Shown: positions 1 through 5,620 of the stretch, piece by piece
Layout: each line of letters opens with the position of its first letter
Position numbering within the stretch: the stretch's first letter is position 1
Assembly (NCBI GenBank): GCA_002372735.1
Contig: DFIE01000114.1
Location: 1-7,446, forward strand
Direction of reading: 5' to 3'
DNA from: Clostridiales bacterium UBA3705
GTDB taxonomy: Bacteria > Bacillota_A > Clostridia > Oscillospirales > Oscillospiraceae
Length of the DNA stretch: 7,446 bases
The notes under the pieces: generated by a model
Told to the model about the DNA's origin: nothing
Seen by the model: only the letters and a program-made list of their open reading frames with translations
Database searches by the model: none
Program-made: the position numbers and the translations under genes

Positions 1-24
1 TACGTCCACGTTCGCAACCTGCAC
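1..24 (-). CDS. Possible 5' end of the next operon gene (partial, very uncertain)
   Basis: Fourteen bases past the dtd stop, the minus strand has a GTG that opens the frame MQVANVDV and runs off the window edge. In many Clostridia dtd is followed by a metallo-beta-lactamase-fold hydrolase, so a co-transcribed gene is expected about here, and the short hydrophobic beginning would fit. No Shine-Dalgarno sequence is visible in the 14-base gap, another GTG lies at 36-38 in a different frame, and eight codons cannot identify a family. The product is unknown. Confidence 0.2.
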
Positions 25-38
25 ACGCCCGGAGGCAC

Positions 39-488
39 TCACGCCAGGTCGGCGGAGTCGACCACCAGGGTGACGGGGCCGTCGTTGACGCTGGAGACCT
101 TCATGTCCGCGCCGAAGCGGCCGTGCTGGGGCGGATAGCCCAGACGGGCGCACTCCGCCAGGAAAAATTCGTACAGCTCCTCCGCCAGGGCCGGGTCCGC
201 CGCGCCGGTGAAGCTGGGCCGCCGGCCCTTGCGGACGCTGCCGTAGAGGGTGAACTGGCTGACCACCAGCACCTGGCCCCCCACAGACTCCAGCCCCAGG
301 TTCATCTTGCCCTGGGCGTCGCAGAAAATGCGCAGCCCCAGCAGCTTCTCCGCCAGCTTGGTGGCCTCGTGCCGGGTATCCTCCGGGCCTACGCCCAGCA
401 AAATCAAAAAACCGGTGCCGATCTGTCCGCAGATCGCCCCGTCAATTTTCACGTCCGCAGACCGGACGCGAGTCAGTACAGCGCGCAT
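39..488 (-). CDS. dtd: D-aminoacyl-tRNA deacylase (D-Tyr-tRNA(Tyr) deacylase)
   Basis: This cytosolic enzyme hydrolyses the ester bond of D-amino acids mischarged on tRNA, and also Gly-tRNA(Ala) in this family, so that translation stays homochiral. The protein is 149 residues, the usual length for the family, and runs complete from MRAVLTRV. Two signature motifs are present: SQFTL at residues 77-81 and the cross-subunit Gly-cisPro motif NDGPVT at 135-140 (G137, P138). The family is a homodimer whose active site sits at the interface between these motifs. The ATG at 486-488 is preceded by AGGAG (complement of 497-501) eight bases upstream, which supports this start. It lies 41 bases after relA with no terminator between, so it is the third gene of the recJ-relA-dtd operon. 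Nothing in it looks damaged or unusual. Confidence 0.97.
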   Translation of the reverse strand: MRAVLTRVRSADVKIDGAICGQIGTGFLILLGVGPEDTRHEATKLAEKLLGLRIFCDAQGKMNLGLESVGGQVLVVSQFTLYGSVRKGRRPSFTGAADPALAEELYEFFLAECARLGYPPQHGRFGADMKVSSVNDGPVTLVVDSADLA

Positions 489-529
489 GGTTGTCTCTCC
501 TGCAGTGTTTGATAATCCGGCTGCCGGGG

Positions 530-2707
530 TCAGTTCTGGCCCCGGCGGACGTCCAGTATATTGGGAATGGCCCGGATCTTGTTGATGACCGTGTTCAGCT
601 CGCTCACGCCCTTGACCTCAAAGGTCACGGTGAACTGGCAGCGGCCGCCGGGCAGATCCCGGCCGTTGATCTCCTTGGTGCGGATGCGCAGGCTGGTCAG
701 GGCCGCGGCGATGTCCAGCAGCAGGCCGTCCCGGTCCTCGGCCTGGACCTCCAGGGTGGTGGCAAAGGGCTTTTCTTCGTCGGTGGCCCAGCTGACCTTG
801 ACCCAGCGGGCCGCCATGCGGGGGTCGTTGGCGGCCTGGGCATTGGGACAGTCCTTCCGGTGGATGGACACCCCGTAGCCCTTGGTGATAAAGCCCACAA
901 TGTCGTCTCCGGGCACAGGGGTGCAGCACCGGGAGAACTTGATCATGCAGGAGTCGATGTCCTCCACCACCACGCCGGAGTCCTTGTGCCGGCTCTGCTG
1001 CACGGGCTTGGCAATCTCCACCACCTTGGCCTCCTTGGGCGGGGCGGTGCGGCTGGCCTTGACCAGGTCCTCTTTGATCTTGCCCATGGCCTTGATGGCC
1101 GTGATGCCGCCGTAGCCGATGGCGGCGTACAGGTCGTCCAGGCTCTCAAAGGAGAGCTTGCGCAGCAGCTGGGGCAGCAGCTCCTCGTGTTGCAGCAGCT
1201 GGGGGGACAGGTTGTTCCGCCGCAGCTCGCCCTCAAAGCTGGCCCGGCCGCGGACGATGTTCTCCTCCCGCTTCTCCTTTTTGAACCACTGCTTGATCTT
1301 GGACCGGGCCTGGTTGGACTGGCAGATGCCCAGCCAGTCTCTGGACGGGCCCTTGGCCGACTTGGAGGTGAGGATCTCCACAATGTCGCCGTTGTGGAGC
1401 TTCACGTCGTAGCCCGCAATCCGGTTGTTGATCTTGGCCCCGATCATGGAGTTGCCCACCCCGGAGTGGATGGCATAGGCAAAGTCGATGGGGGTGGAGC
1501 CCGCAGGCAGGGAGATCACCTTGCCCCGGGGGGTGAAGACAAAGACCTCGTCGTCAAACATATCCACCTTGAGGGAGTGGATGTAGTCCTCGGCGTCGGT
1601 CTCCTGCTGGTCCTCCAGCAGGCGGCGGACCCACTCAAACTCCTTTTCGCTGCCGGTTTCAATGCCCTGCTTGTACTTCCAGTGGGCGGCCACGCCGTAT
1701 TCGGCGGTCTCGTGCATCTCCTTGGTGCGGATCTGCACCTCAAAGGGGATGCCCTGGTCGCCGATGACGGTGGTGTGCAGGCTCTGGTACATATTGGGCT
1801 TGGGGGTGGAGATATAGTCCTTGAACCGGCCGGGCACCAGCTTGAACATCTCGTGGATGTGGCCCAGCACGTTGTAGCAATCGGAGATGGAGTCTACAAT
1901 CACCCGGAAGGCGTACAGGTCGTACAGCTCGTCCAGGGTCTTGTTCTGGGCCTTCATCTTGCGGTAGATGGAGTAGACGTGCTTGATCCGGCCGGAGATG
2001 GAGCAGGGAATCCCCACCGCCGACATCCGCTCGGAGATCCGGGAGCGGATGTTTTCCATAAACGCCTCGCTCTCGGCGTGGTGGGCGTCCAGATAGCCCA
2101 TGAGCTTGTCATAGCCGTCGGGGTCCAGATAGCGCAGGGAGGTGTCCTCCAGCTCCCATTTGATCTTTTGCATGCCCAGCCGGTGGGCCAGGGGGGCGTA
2201 GATGTCCATGGTCTCCATGGACTTGGAGATCTGCTTGGCCCTGGACTGGTACTCCATGGTGCGGGTATTGTGCAGCCGGTCGCAGATTTTGATCAGCACC
2301 ACCCGGATGTCCTTGCTCATGGCCATGAACATCTTGCGCAGGTTCTCCACCTGCTGCTCCTCCAGGGTGGAGAACTCCACCCGGGTCAGCTTGGTGACGC
2401 CCTCCACCAGCTCCGCCACGGTCTGGCCGAAGCGGGAGGCGATGTCGTCAAAGGAGGTGTCGGTGTCCTCGATGCAGTCGTGGAGCAGGGCCGCCACAAT
2501 GGCGTCGGTATCCAGGCCGATTTCGGCCACGATCTCGGCCACGGCCAGGGGGTGAATGATATAGGGAGAGCCGTCCTTCCGCTTTTGCCCCTGGTGCTTT
2601 TTGTCCGCGTATTCCACGGCCCGCTGGATGCACTCCAGATCGGCGTAGGGGGCGTAGCGGTGAATGGCCTTCATCATCGAGTCATAGTGTTCCTGGAAGG
2701 TTTCCAT
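530..2707 (-). CDS. relA: Bifunctional (p)ppGpp synthetase/hydrolase (Rel, stringent response)
   Basis: This is a long RelA/SpoT homolog that makes (p)ppGpp from ATP and GDP/GTP on starved ribosomes and degrades it. Its 725 residues show the full domain order. The HD hydrolase (about 25-200) keeps H52, H76-D77, E80-D81 and the ICDRLHN motif with D143. The synthetase (about 235-360) has RFKDYI at 294-299, PKPNMYQSLH at 302-311 and FEVQIR at 322-327. TGS spans about 385-450. A helical region is followed by the zinc-finger segment with C594-C595, H616 and C620. A C-terminal ACT domain covers about 645-722. The RFKD form, rather than the ExDD of hydrolase-dead RelA, together with the intact HD residues, indicates a bifunctional enzyme. 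The ATG has a strong AAAGGAGG site (complement of 2716-2723) eight bases upstream. It starts 33 bases after recJ in the same operon. The symbol rel would serve equally well. Confidence 0.97.
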   Translation of the reverse strand: METFQEHYDSMMKAIHRYAPYADLECIQRAVEYADKKHQGQKRKDGSPYIIHPLAVAEIVAEIGLDTDAIVAALLHDCIEDTDTSFDDIASRFGQTVAELVEGVTKLTRVEFSTLEEQQVENLRKMFMAMSKDIRVVLIKICDRLHNTRTMEYQSRAKQISKSMETMDIYAPLAHRLGMQKIKWELEDTSLRYLDPDGYDKLMGYLDAHHAESEAFMENIRSRISERMSAVGIPCSISGRIKHVYSIYRKMKAQNKTLDELYDLYAFRVIVDSISDCYNVLGHIHEMFKLVPGRFKDYISTPKPNMYQSLHTTVIGDQGIPFEVQIRTKEMHETAEYGVAAHWKYKQGIETGSEKEFEWVRRLLEDQQETDAEDYIHSLKVDMFDDEVFVFTPRGKVISLPAGSTPIDFAYAIHSGVGNSMIGAKINNRIAGYDVKLHNGDIVEILTSKSAKGPSRDWLGICQSNQARSKIKQWFKKEKREENIVRGRASFEGELRRNNLSPQLLQHEELLPQLLRKLSFESLDDLYAAIGYGGITAIKAMGKIKEDLVKASRTAPPKEAKVVEIAKPVQQSRHKDSGVVVEDIDSCMIKFSRCCTPVPGDDIVGFITKGYGVSIHRKDCPNAQAANDPRMAARWVKVSWATDEEKPFATTLEVQAEDRDGLLLDIAAALTSLRIRTKEINGRDLPGGRCQFTVTFEVKGVSELNTVINKIRAIPNILDVRRGQN

Positions 2708-2723
2708 GGGGAAAGCCTCCTTT
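2708..2723 (-). promoter_or_regulatory. Strong ribosome binding site for relA
   Basis: The minus strand reads AAAGGAGG (complement of 2716-2723) with an eight-base spacer to the relA ATG at 2705-2707. It is the best Shine-Dalgarno sequence of the operon, so relA can be translated efficiently without coupling to recJ, whose stop is 33 bases upstream of the relA start. Confidence 0.85.
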
Positions 2724-2740
2724 CGTCAAATTGAGGGGGC

Positions 2741-4810
2741 TCACCGGCGCAGCCGGCGCAGACGCTGGACGATGGGACTGGTGTTGAGATCCACCTTCCG
2801 GTCGTCGGCGGTGAGCTCAATGCTCAGGTAACGGGGGCAGCGCTTCATGCAGATGAGCCCCTGCTCGGCAAACACGGCCAGGCACACCCGGGTCTTGCCG
2901 GGGGTGAGACTCTCGCCGGTGGAGCGGCCGAGCTTGCGGGTCATGCAGGGGAACTCCTCCTGCAGCCGGCCCCCTGTGCTGTGGGAGAGCAGATACCGCC
3001 ACACCGTGACAAACTCTGCCCGCACCGGCAGCAGCTGGTCCGCCTCCTGGGCGGACAGGGGCTGGCCGGCGGCAAACCGGTCGTACAGGTCCATCTGCCG
3101 GCCCAGCTGGGTGCGGAAGTGGGCGGCGGGCCGGATGTCCACCACGTTGAGCTGCACCGAGCGGTTGCCCCGGAACTCGTTGACCTGGGGCAGGAAGGCC
3201 ACGTCCACCAGGTCTCCCTGGGCCACCCCGGCCCGGAGCTGGGTGGTGGAAAAGAAGATGGCAGGCAGAGCCCTGCCCCCGGGGCAGGCCAGGCTGAGCC
3301 GCAGATGCTTGCCGCCCCCCACCTCGCTGAGCTGGTCCACCCGGGCGTTCTGCAGGCAGAACACCGGGCTGGGGCAGCCGGTGCCGCAGGGCTCCAGCTG
3401 GGCCAGACCCTCTACGTTTTCCAGGGTCAGCAGGCCGGCCTCCACCCGGCAGTCCACCTGCAGGGTGTCGGCGGTGTGGGCGGCGGCGTAGTATTCCTCG
3501 GCCAGGGCGGTCATGGCGGCCCGGAAGGCGGGGATGTGCTCCCGCCGGATGGTGAAGCCCGCGGCCAGCTCGTGGCCGCCAAAGCTCTCCAGCAGGTCAG
3601 ACAGCTTGGTCAGGGCGGAGAACAGGTGGAAGCCCCCGTAGCTTCTGGAGGAGGCCTTGCCCTTGTCCCCGTCCATGCAGATCAGAAACACCGGGCAGCT
3701 GTACTCCTCGCTCAGCCTGGAGGCCACAATGCCCACCACCCCCTGGTGCCACTGCTCCCCGGCCAGGACGATGGCCCGGGGGGCGCTGTCCTCGGGGAGC
3801 ATCTGCACCGCCTGGGCGTAGATCTCGGCCTCTACCTGCTGCCGCTCCCGGTTGAGCTGGCACAGGGCGGCGGCCAGCTCTGCAGCCCGGTGGGAATCCT
3901 CGGTGGTGAACAGCTCCAGGGCCAGCTCCACCCGGCCCATCCGGCCGGCGGCGTTGATCCTGGGGGCCAGCAGATAGCCGATGGTGGCGGCGGTGGGCAC
4001 CTTGCCCAGCACCCCGCACTCGCTCATCAGGGCCCGCAGGCCGGGGCGGCGGGGGTCGGCCAGGGCCTGCAGCCCCTTGACCACCATGGTGCGCACCTCC
4101 CCCCGCAGGGGCATCACGTCGGCAATCAGGCCCAGGCACAGCAGGTCGGCGTACCGCTCCAGCATGGCCTGCTGGTCGCCGCAGATGGCGCTGGCCAGCT
4201 GGAAGGCCACCCCCACCCCGGACAGGTTCGTGTGGGGATAGCCGCAGTCGGGCCGGTGGGGATCCACCACCGCCACCGCCCGGGGCAGGGTGGGCTTGCA
4301 CTCGTGGTGGTCGGTGATGACCAGGTCCATGCCCAGCTTGCGGCAGAGCTCGGCCTCCCGGTCGGCGGTGATGCCGCAGTCCACGGTGACCACCAGGTTG
4401 ACCTGCCGGCGGCTGAGCCACTGCAGGGCGGTCTCGTTGAGCCCGTAGCCCTCTTCCAGCCGGGCGGGGATATAGCTGGTGACCCGGGCGCCCAGGCTGC
4501 GCAAAAAGTCGGTGAGCAGGCAGGTAGAGGTGATGCCGTCTACGTCATAGTCCCCAAAGACGGCGATGTGCTCCTTTCTGGCCACGGCCAGGCGGACCCG
4601 GTCGGCGGCGGTTTTCATATCCTTCATCAGGAAGGGGGAGCACAGGGGGGTATCGGAGCGCAGATAGTCGGCGGCCAGCGCCGGGGTGTGGCAGCCCCGG
4701 GCGCACAAAACCCGGGCGGTGAGGGGGGAATACCCCGCCGCCTCCAGCGCTTTGGCCTGGGACTCGGCGCAGGCCGAAACATTCCAGGTTTCAAACTTCA
4801 CAACAAACAC
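2741..4810 (-). CDS. recJ: Single-stranded-DNA-specific exonuclease RecJ
   Basis: RecJ is a 5'-3' single-strand DNA exonuclease of the DHH superfamily, used in recombination, base-excision and mismatch repair. The 689-residue frame carries DYDVDG at 87-92, VDCGI at 143-147, DHHE at 167-170 and a conserved Asp in GLIADVMPL (D231). The DHHA1 half has GVVGIVASRL at 357-366, SSRS at 387-390 and GGHELAAGF at 411-419. An OB-fold domain covers about 450-560 and a C-terminal extension of about 125 residues follows. That makes it longer than E. coli RecJ and shorter than the Bacillus form. The OB loop reads EPCGTGCPSP, with cysteines at 475 and 479 where many homologs have an aromatic residue and Asn. 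The start is uncertain: GTG at 4808-4810 or at 4799-4801, neither with a good Shine-Dalgarno. It is the first gene of the operon. Confidence 0.96.
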   Translation of the reverse strand: MFVVKFETWNVSACAESQAKALEAAGYSPLTARVLCARGCHTPALAADYLRSDTPLCSPFLMKDMKTAADRVRLAVARKEHIAVFGDYDVDGITSTCLLTDFLRSLGARVTSYIPARLEEGYGLNETALQWLSRRQVNLVVTVDCGITADREAELCRKLGMDLVITDHHECKPTLPRAVAVVDPHRPDCGYPHTNLSGVGVAFQLASAICGDQQAMLERYADLLCLGLIADVMPLRGEVRTMVVKGLQALADPRRPGLRALMSECGVLGKVPTAATIGYLLAPRINAAGRMGRVELALELFTTEDSHRAAELAAALCQLNRERQQVEAEIYAQAVQMLPEDSAPRAIVLAGEQWHQGVVGIVASRLSEEYSCPVFLICMDGDKGKASSRSYGGFHLFSALTKLSDLLESFGGHELAAGFTIRREHIPAFRAAMTALAEEYYAAAHTADTLQVDCRVEAGLLTLENVEGLAQLEPCGTGCPSPVFCLQNARVDQLSEVGGGKHLRLSLACPGGRALPAIFFSTTQLRAGVAQGDLVDVAFLPQVNEFRGNRSVQLNVVDIRPAAHFRTQLGRQMDLYDRFAAGQPLSAQEADQLLPVRAEFVTVWRYLLSHSTGGRLQEEFPCMTRKLGRSTGESLTPGKTRVCLAVFAEQGLICMKRCPRYLSIELTADDRKVDLNTSPIVQRLRRLRR

Positions 4811-4827
4811 ACATCCATCATACTTTT

Positions 4828-4863
4828 TCTTTTTATTATAGCAGTTTCCCGGGTATTTCTCAA
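4828..4863 (-). promoter_or_regulatory. Promoter of the recJ-relA-dtd operon
   Basis: The minus strand has TTGAGA (complement of 4858-4863), a 17-base spacer and a perfect TATAAT (complement of 4835-4840), preceded by TG at the extended -10 position. Start of transcription is predicted near 4828, giving a leader of only about 20-30 nt before the GTG start. An A/T-rich stretch lies upstream of the -35 box. The match to a housekeeping sigma-A promoter is good; no operator or riboswitch is seen. Confidence 0.8.
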
Positions 4864-4929
4864 TGGGGTTGTGGAGTTTTTTTCGAAAATACGATTTTTT
4901 AACGTTCTGTAAATAATCCGGGCCTGCCC

Positions 4930-4957
4930 TTGATTTTGCCGGAAAGTGGGCTATAAT
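4930..4957 (+). promoter_or_regulatory. Promoter of the small membrane/zinc-ribbon protein gene
   Basis: TTGATT at 4930-4935 and a perfect TATAAT at 4952-4957 are separated by 16 bases. Transcription should start near 4964, only about 13 nt before the ATG at 4977, so the ribosome binding site AGGTGA (4965-4970) lies at the very 5' end of the mRNA. The same TTGATT-16-TATAAT layout recurs in front of rnjA. Confidence 0.75.
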
Positions 4958-4976
4958 GTAGGACAGGTGATATCAT

Positions 4977-5387
4977 ATGTTCCGAAAAACGCTGCAACGG
5001 ATGGCCGACGGTGTGCGCCGCTGGATGTGGGGGCGCAACGGCGTGGACACATTCAATTTGTTTTTGCTCTTTCTTGCGGTGGGCCTGTCCCTGGTGGGCA
5101 ACATCCTGTCCAGACTGGGGCCGGTTTGCACCCTGGTCGGGGTGCTGGTGCTGCTGGTAAGCTACGGCACGCTGGTGTATTATCTCTTCCGCTGCCTGTC
5201 CAAAAATCTGGAGGCCCGCCAGCGGGAGGAGCGCCGGTTCCGCACCTGGTGGACCAGAATCAGCGACCGGCAAAACCGGTACTATCGCTGCCCCAACTGC
5301 AAGCAGACGGTGCGGGTGCCCCGGGGCCGGGGCAAAATCTGCATCAAGTGCCCCAAATGCTGCGAAAAATTCATCCGCAAGTCCTAA
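4977..5387 (+). CDS. Uncharacterised two-helix membrane protein with C-terminal zinc-ribbon-like tail
   Basis: I do not recognise this 136-residue protein. It has a basic N-terminus (about residues 1-22), two predicted transmembrane helices (about 25-44 and 48-70) joined by a short turn, a charged, probably helical linker rich in Arg and Glu (about 75-100), and a cysteine-rich tail. The tail has CPNC at 105-108 and CPKC at 125-128, with two further cysteines at 122 and 129. The CxxC-17-CxxC spacing, with VPRGRGK between the pairs, resembles small MJ0042-like or rubredoxin-type zinc ribbons. Positive residues at the N-terminus suggest both ends are cytoplasmic with a tight hairpin in the membrane; this is an inference. 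The ATG follows AGGTGA by six bases, right after a good promoter. It has its own promoter and terminator, so it is a single-gene unit between the divergent recJ operon and rnjA. Third-position GC is like its neighbours, so it looks native. Confidence 0.85.
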   Translation: MFRKTLQRMADGVRRWMWGRNGVDTFNLFLLFLAVGLSLVGNILSRLGPVCTLVGVLVLLVSYGTLVYYLFRCLSKNLEARQREERRFRTWWTRISDRQNRYYRCPNCKQTVRVPRGRGKICIKCPKCCEKFIRKS

Positions 5388-5423
5388 ACGCCTTTTCGGG
5401 AGCCTGCCGGAGAGGCGTTTTTT
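5386..5423 (+). terminator. Rho-independent terminator of the small membrane protein gene
   Basis: AAACGCCT (5386-5393) pairs with AGGCGTTT (5413-5420), with a possible inner CGG/CCG pairing, and the right arm runs into a six-T tract at 5418-5423. The left arm overlaps the last two bases of the TAA stop codon, so termination happens immediately after translation ends. It separates this gene from the rnjA promoter about 25 bases further on. Confidence 0.88.
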
Positions 5424-5447
5424 CTGTGCCTGCAGCCGTTTTTCGTG

Positions 5448-5475
5448 TTGATTTTTCCCCGGTTCGTGGTATAAT
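5448..5475 (+). promoter_or_regulatory. Extended -10 promoter of rnjA
   Basis: TTGATT at 5448-5453, a 16-base spacer and a perfect TATAAT at 5470-5475, with TG at 5467-5468 forming an extended -10. Transcription is predicted to start near 5482, leaving a leader of about 136 nt before the TTG codon. The preceding terminator shows that rnjA is transcribed independently. Confidence 0.85.
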
Positions 5476-5481
5476 GAGGGA

Positions 5482-5617
5482 AAATTTTCGAGCCGGATCC
5501 GTAAAACCCATCTGTGCCCCTCTCAATGCAACGGGGGCGTGGGCCGATGTGGGCATACTTCGTGACTCTTCGAGTTTGGCCCGTACGGAATGAATAGAAT
5601 TAAAGGAGAATTATAAT
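5482..5617 (+). promoter_or_regulatory. Long, potentially structured 5' leader of rnjA
   Basis: The leader can be drawn by eye as a three-way junction. A closing stem P1 pairs TCCGTA (5498-5503) with TACGGA (5584-5589). Arm P2 pairs CCCA (5507-5510) and GCCCC (5516-5520) with GGGGC (5534-5538) and TGGG (5540-5543). Arm P3 pairs GGGC (5551-5554) with GCCC (5579-5582), capped by ACTC/GAGT (5565-5568/5572-5575). The Shine-Dalgarno AAGGAG (5603-5608) lies just 3' of P1. I do not recognise it as a known riboswitch class, and no terminator lies inside it. RNase J leaders are plausible sites of autoregulation, but that is inference. A possible short upstream ORF runs through P3 and the 3' side of P1. 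Confidence 0.5.
5547..5597 (+). CDS. Possible leader peptide (16-codon upstream ORF) ahead of rnjA
   Basis: An ATG in the rnjA leader opens the frame MWAYFVTLRVWPVRNE and ends with TAG five bases before the rnjA Shine-Dalgarno. A GGGGG run at 5533-5537 lies nine bases upstream but is a poor ribosome binding site, and it is buried in a predicted stem. Translation would disrupt arm P3 and the 3' strand of the closing stem, so it could affect access to rnjA. Two Trp and two basic-hydrophobic-basic stretches are notable in so short a peptide. An open frame this short can easily occur by chance; no coding evidence beyond position is available. Confidence 0.25.
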   Translation: MWAYFVTLRVWPVRNE

Positions 5618-5620
5618 TTG
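5603..5620 (+). promoter_or_regulatory. Ribosome binding site and TTG start of rnjA
   Basis: AAGGAG at 5603-5608 is placed nine bases before TTG at 5618-5620. An in-frame TGA lies at 5591-5593 and no in-frame ATG or GTG occurs between it and the TTG. The next bases encode SEKLKIIPLGGLNEIG, which joins directly to the conserved GGLxEIGKN segment of RNase J, so the TTG must be used or the N-terminus would be lost. Confidence 0.85.

Larger units (their letters stand above)
4811..4976. other. AT-rich divergent intergenic region between recJ and the small membrane protein gene
   Basis: These 166 bases contrast with the GC-rich genes on both sides. They hold two back-to-back promoters (the minus-strand one for recJ and the plus-strand one at 4930-4957), T-runs at 4877-4883 and 4895-4900, and the short palindrome TTTTCGAAAA at 4880-4889. 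No other gene or RNA is visible. The palindrome could be a regulator site, but with a single short copy there is no evidence for that. Confidence 0.7.

Noticed and set aside
491..2734. A 747-codon open frame on the plus strand, exactly opposite relA
   Set aside because: Its translation is low-complexity (Leu, Gly, Val, His, Asp, Gln) with no recognisable domain. It is the complement of a gene with G/C-rich third positions, which removes stops from the antisense frame. relA on the other strand has all family motifs.
4880..4889. TTTTCGAAAA palindrome as an operator
   Set aside because: It is a single 10-bp palindrome in A/T-rich DNA with no second copy in the window and no regulator gene nearby; chance is likely.
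2981..4912. A 643-codon open frame on the plus strand opposite recJ
   Set aside because: Same antisense artefact: Gly/His/Gln/Ala-rich sequence with no motifs, ending in the intergenic region, while recJ is intact on the minus strand.
4886..4914. A second minus-strand promoter (TTTACA, 16-base spacer, TATTTT) upstream of recJ
   Set aside because: The -10 is poor, and such matches are expected in AT-rich DNA. The TTGAGA-17-TATAAT promoter closer to recJ explains its expression.
4946..5593. A 215-codon plus-strand frame overlapping the small membrane protein gene
   Set aside because: It is out of frame with the ORF that has the promoter-RBS-ATG-terminator arrangement, reads through the terminator hairpin and the rnjA promoter, and shows no domain.
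5590..5616. An eight-codon ORF (MNRIKGEL) spanning the rnjA Shine-Dalgarno
   Set aside because: It has no ribosome binding site, and its codons are simply the A/G-rich Shine-Dalgarno region of rnjA.
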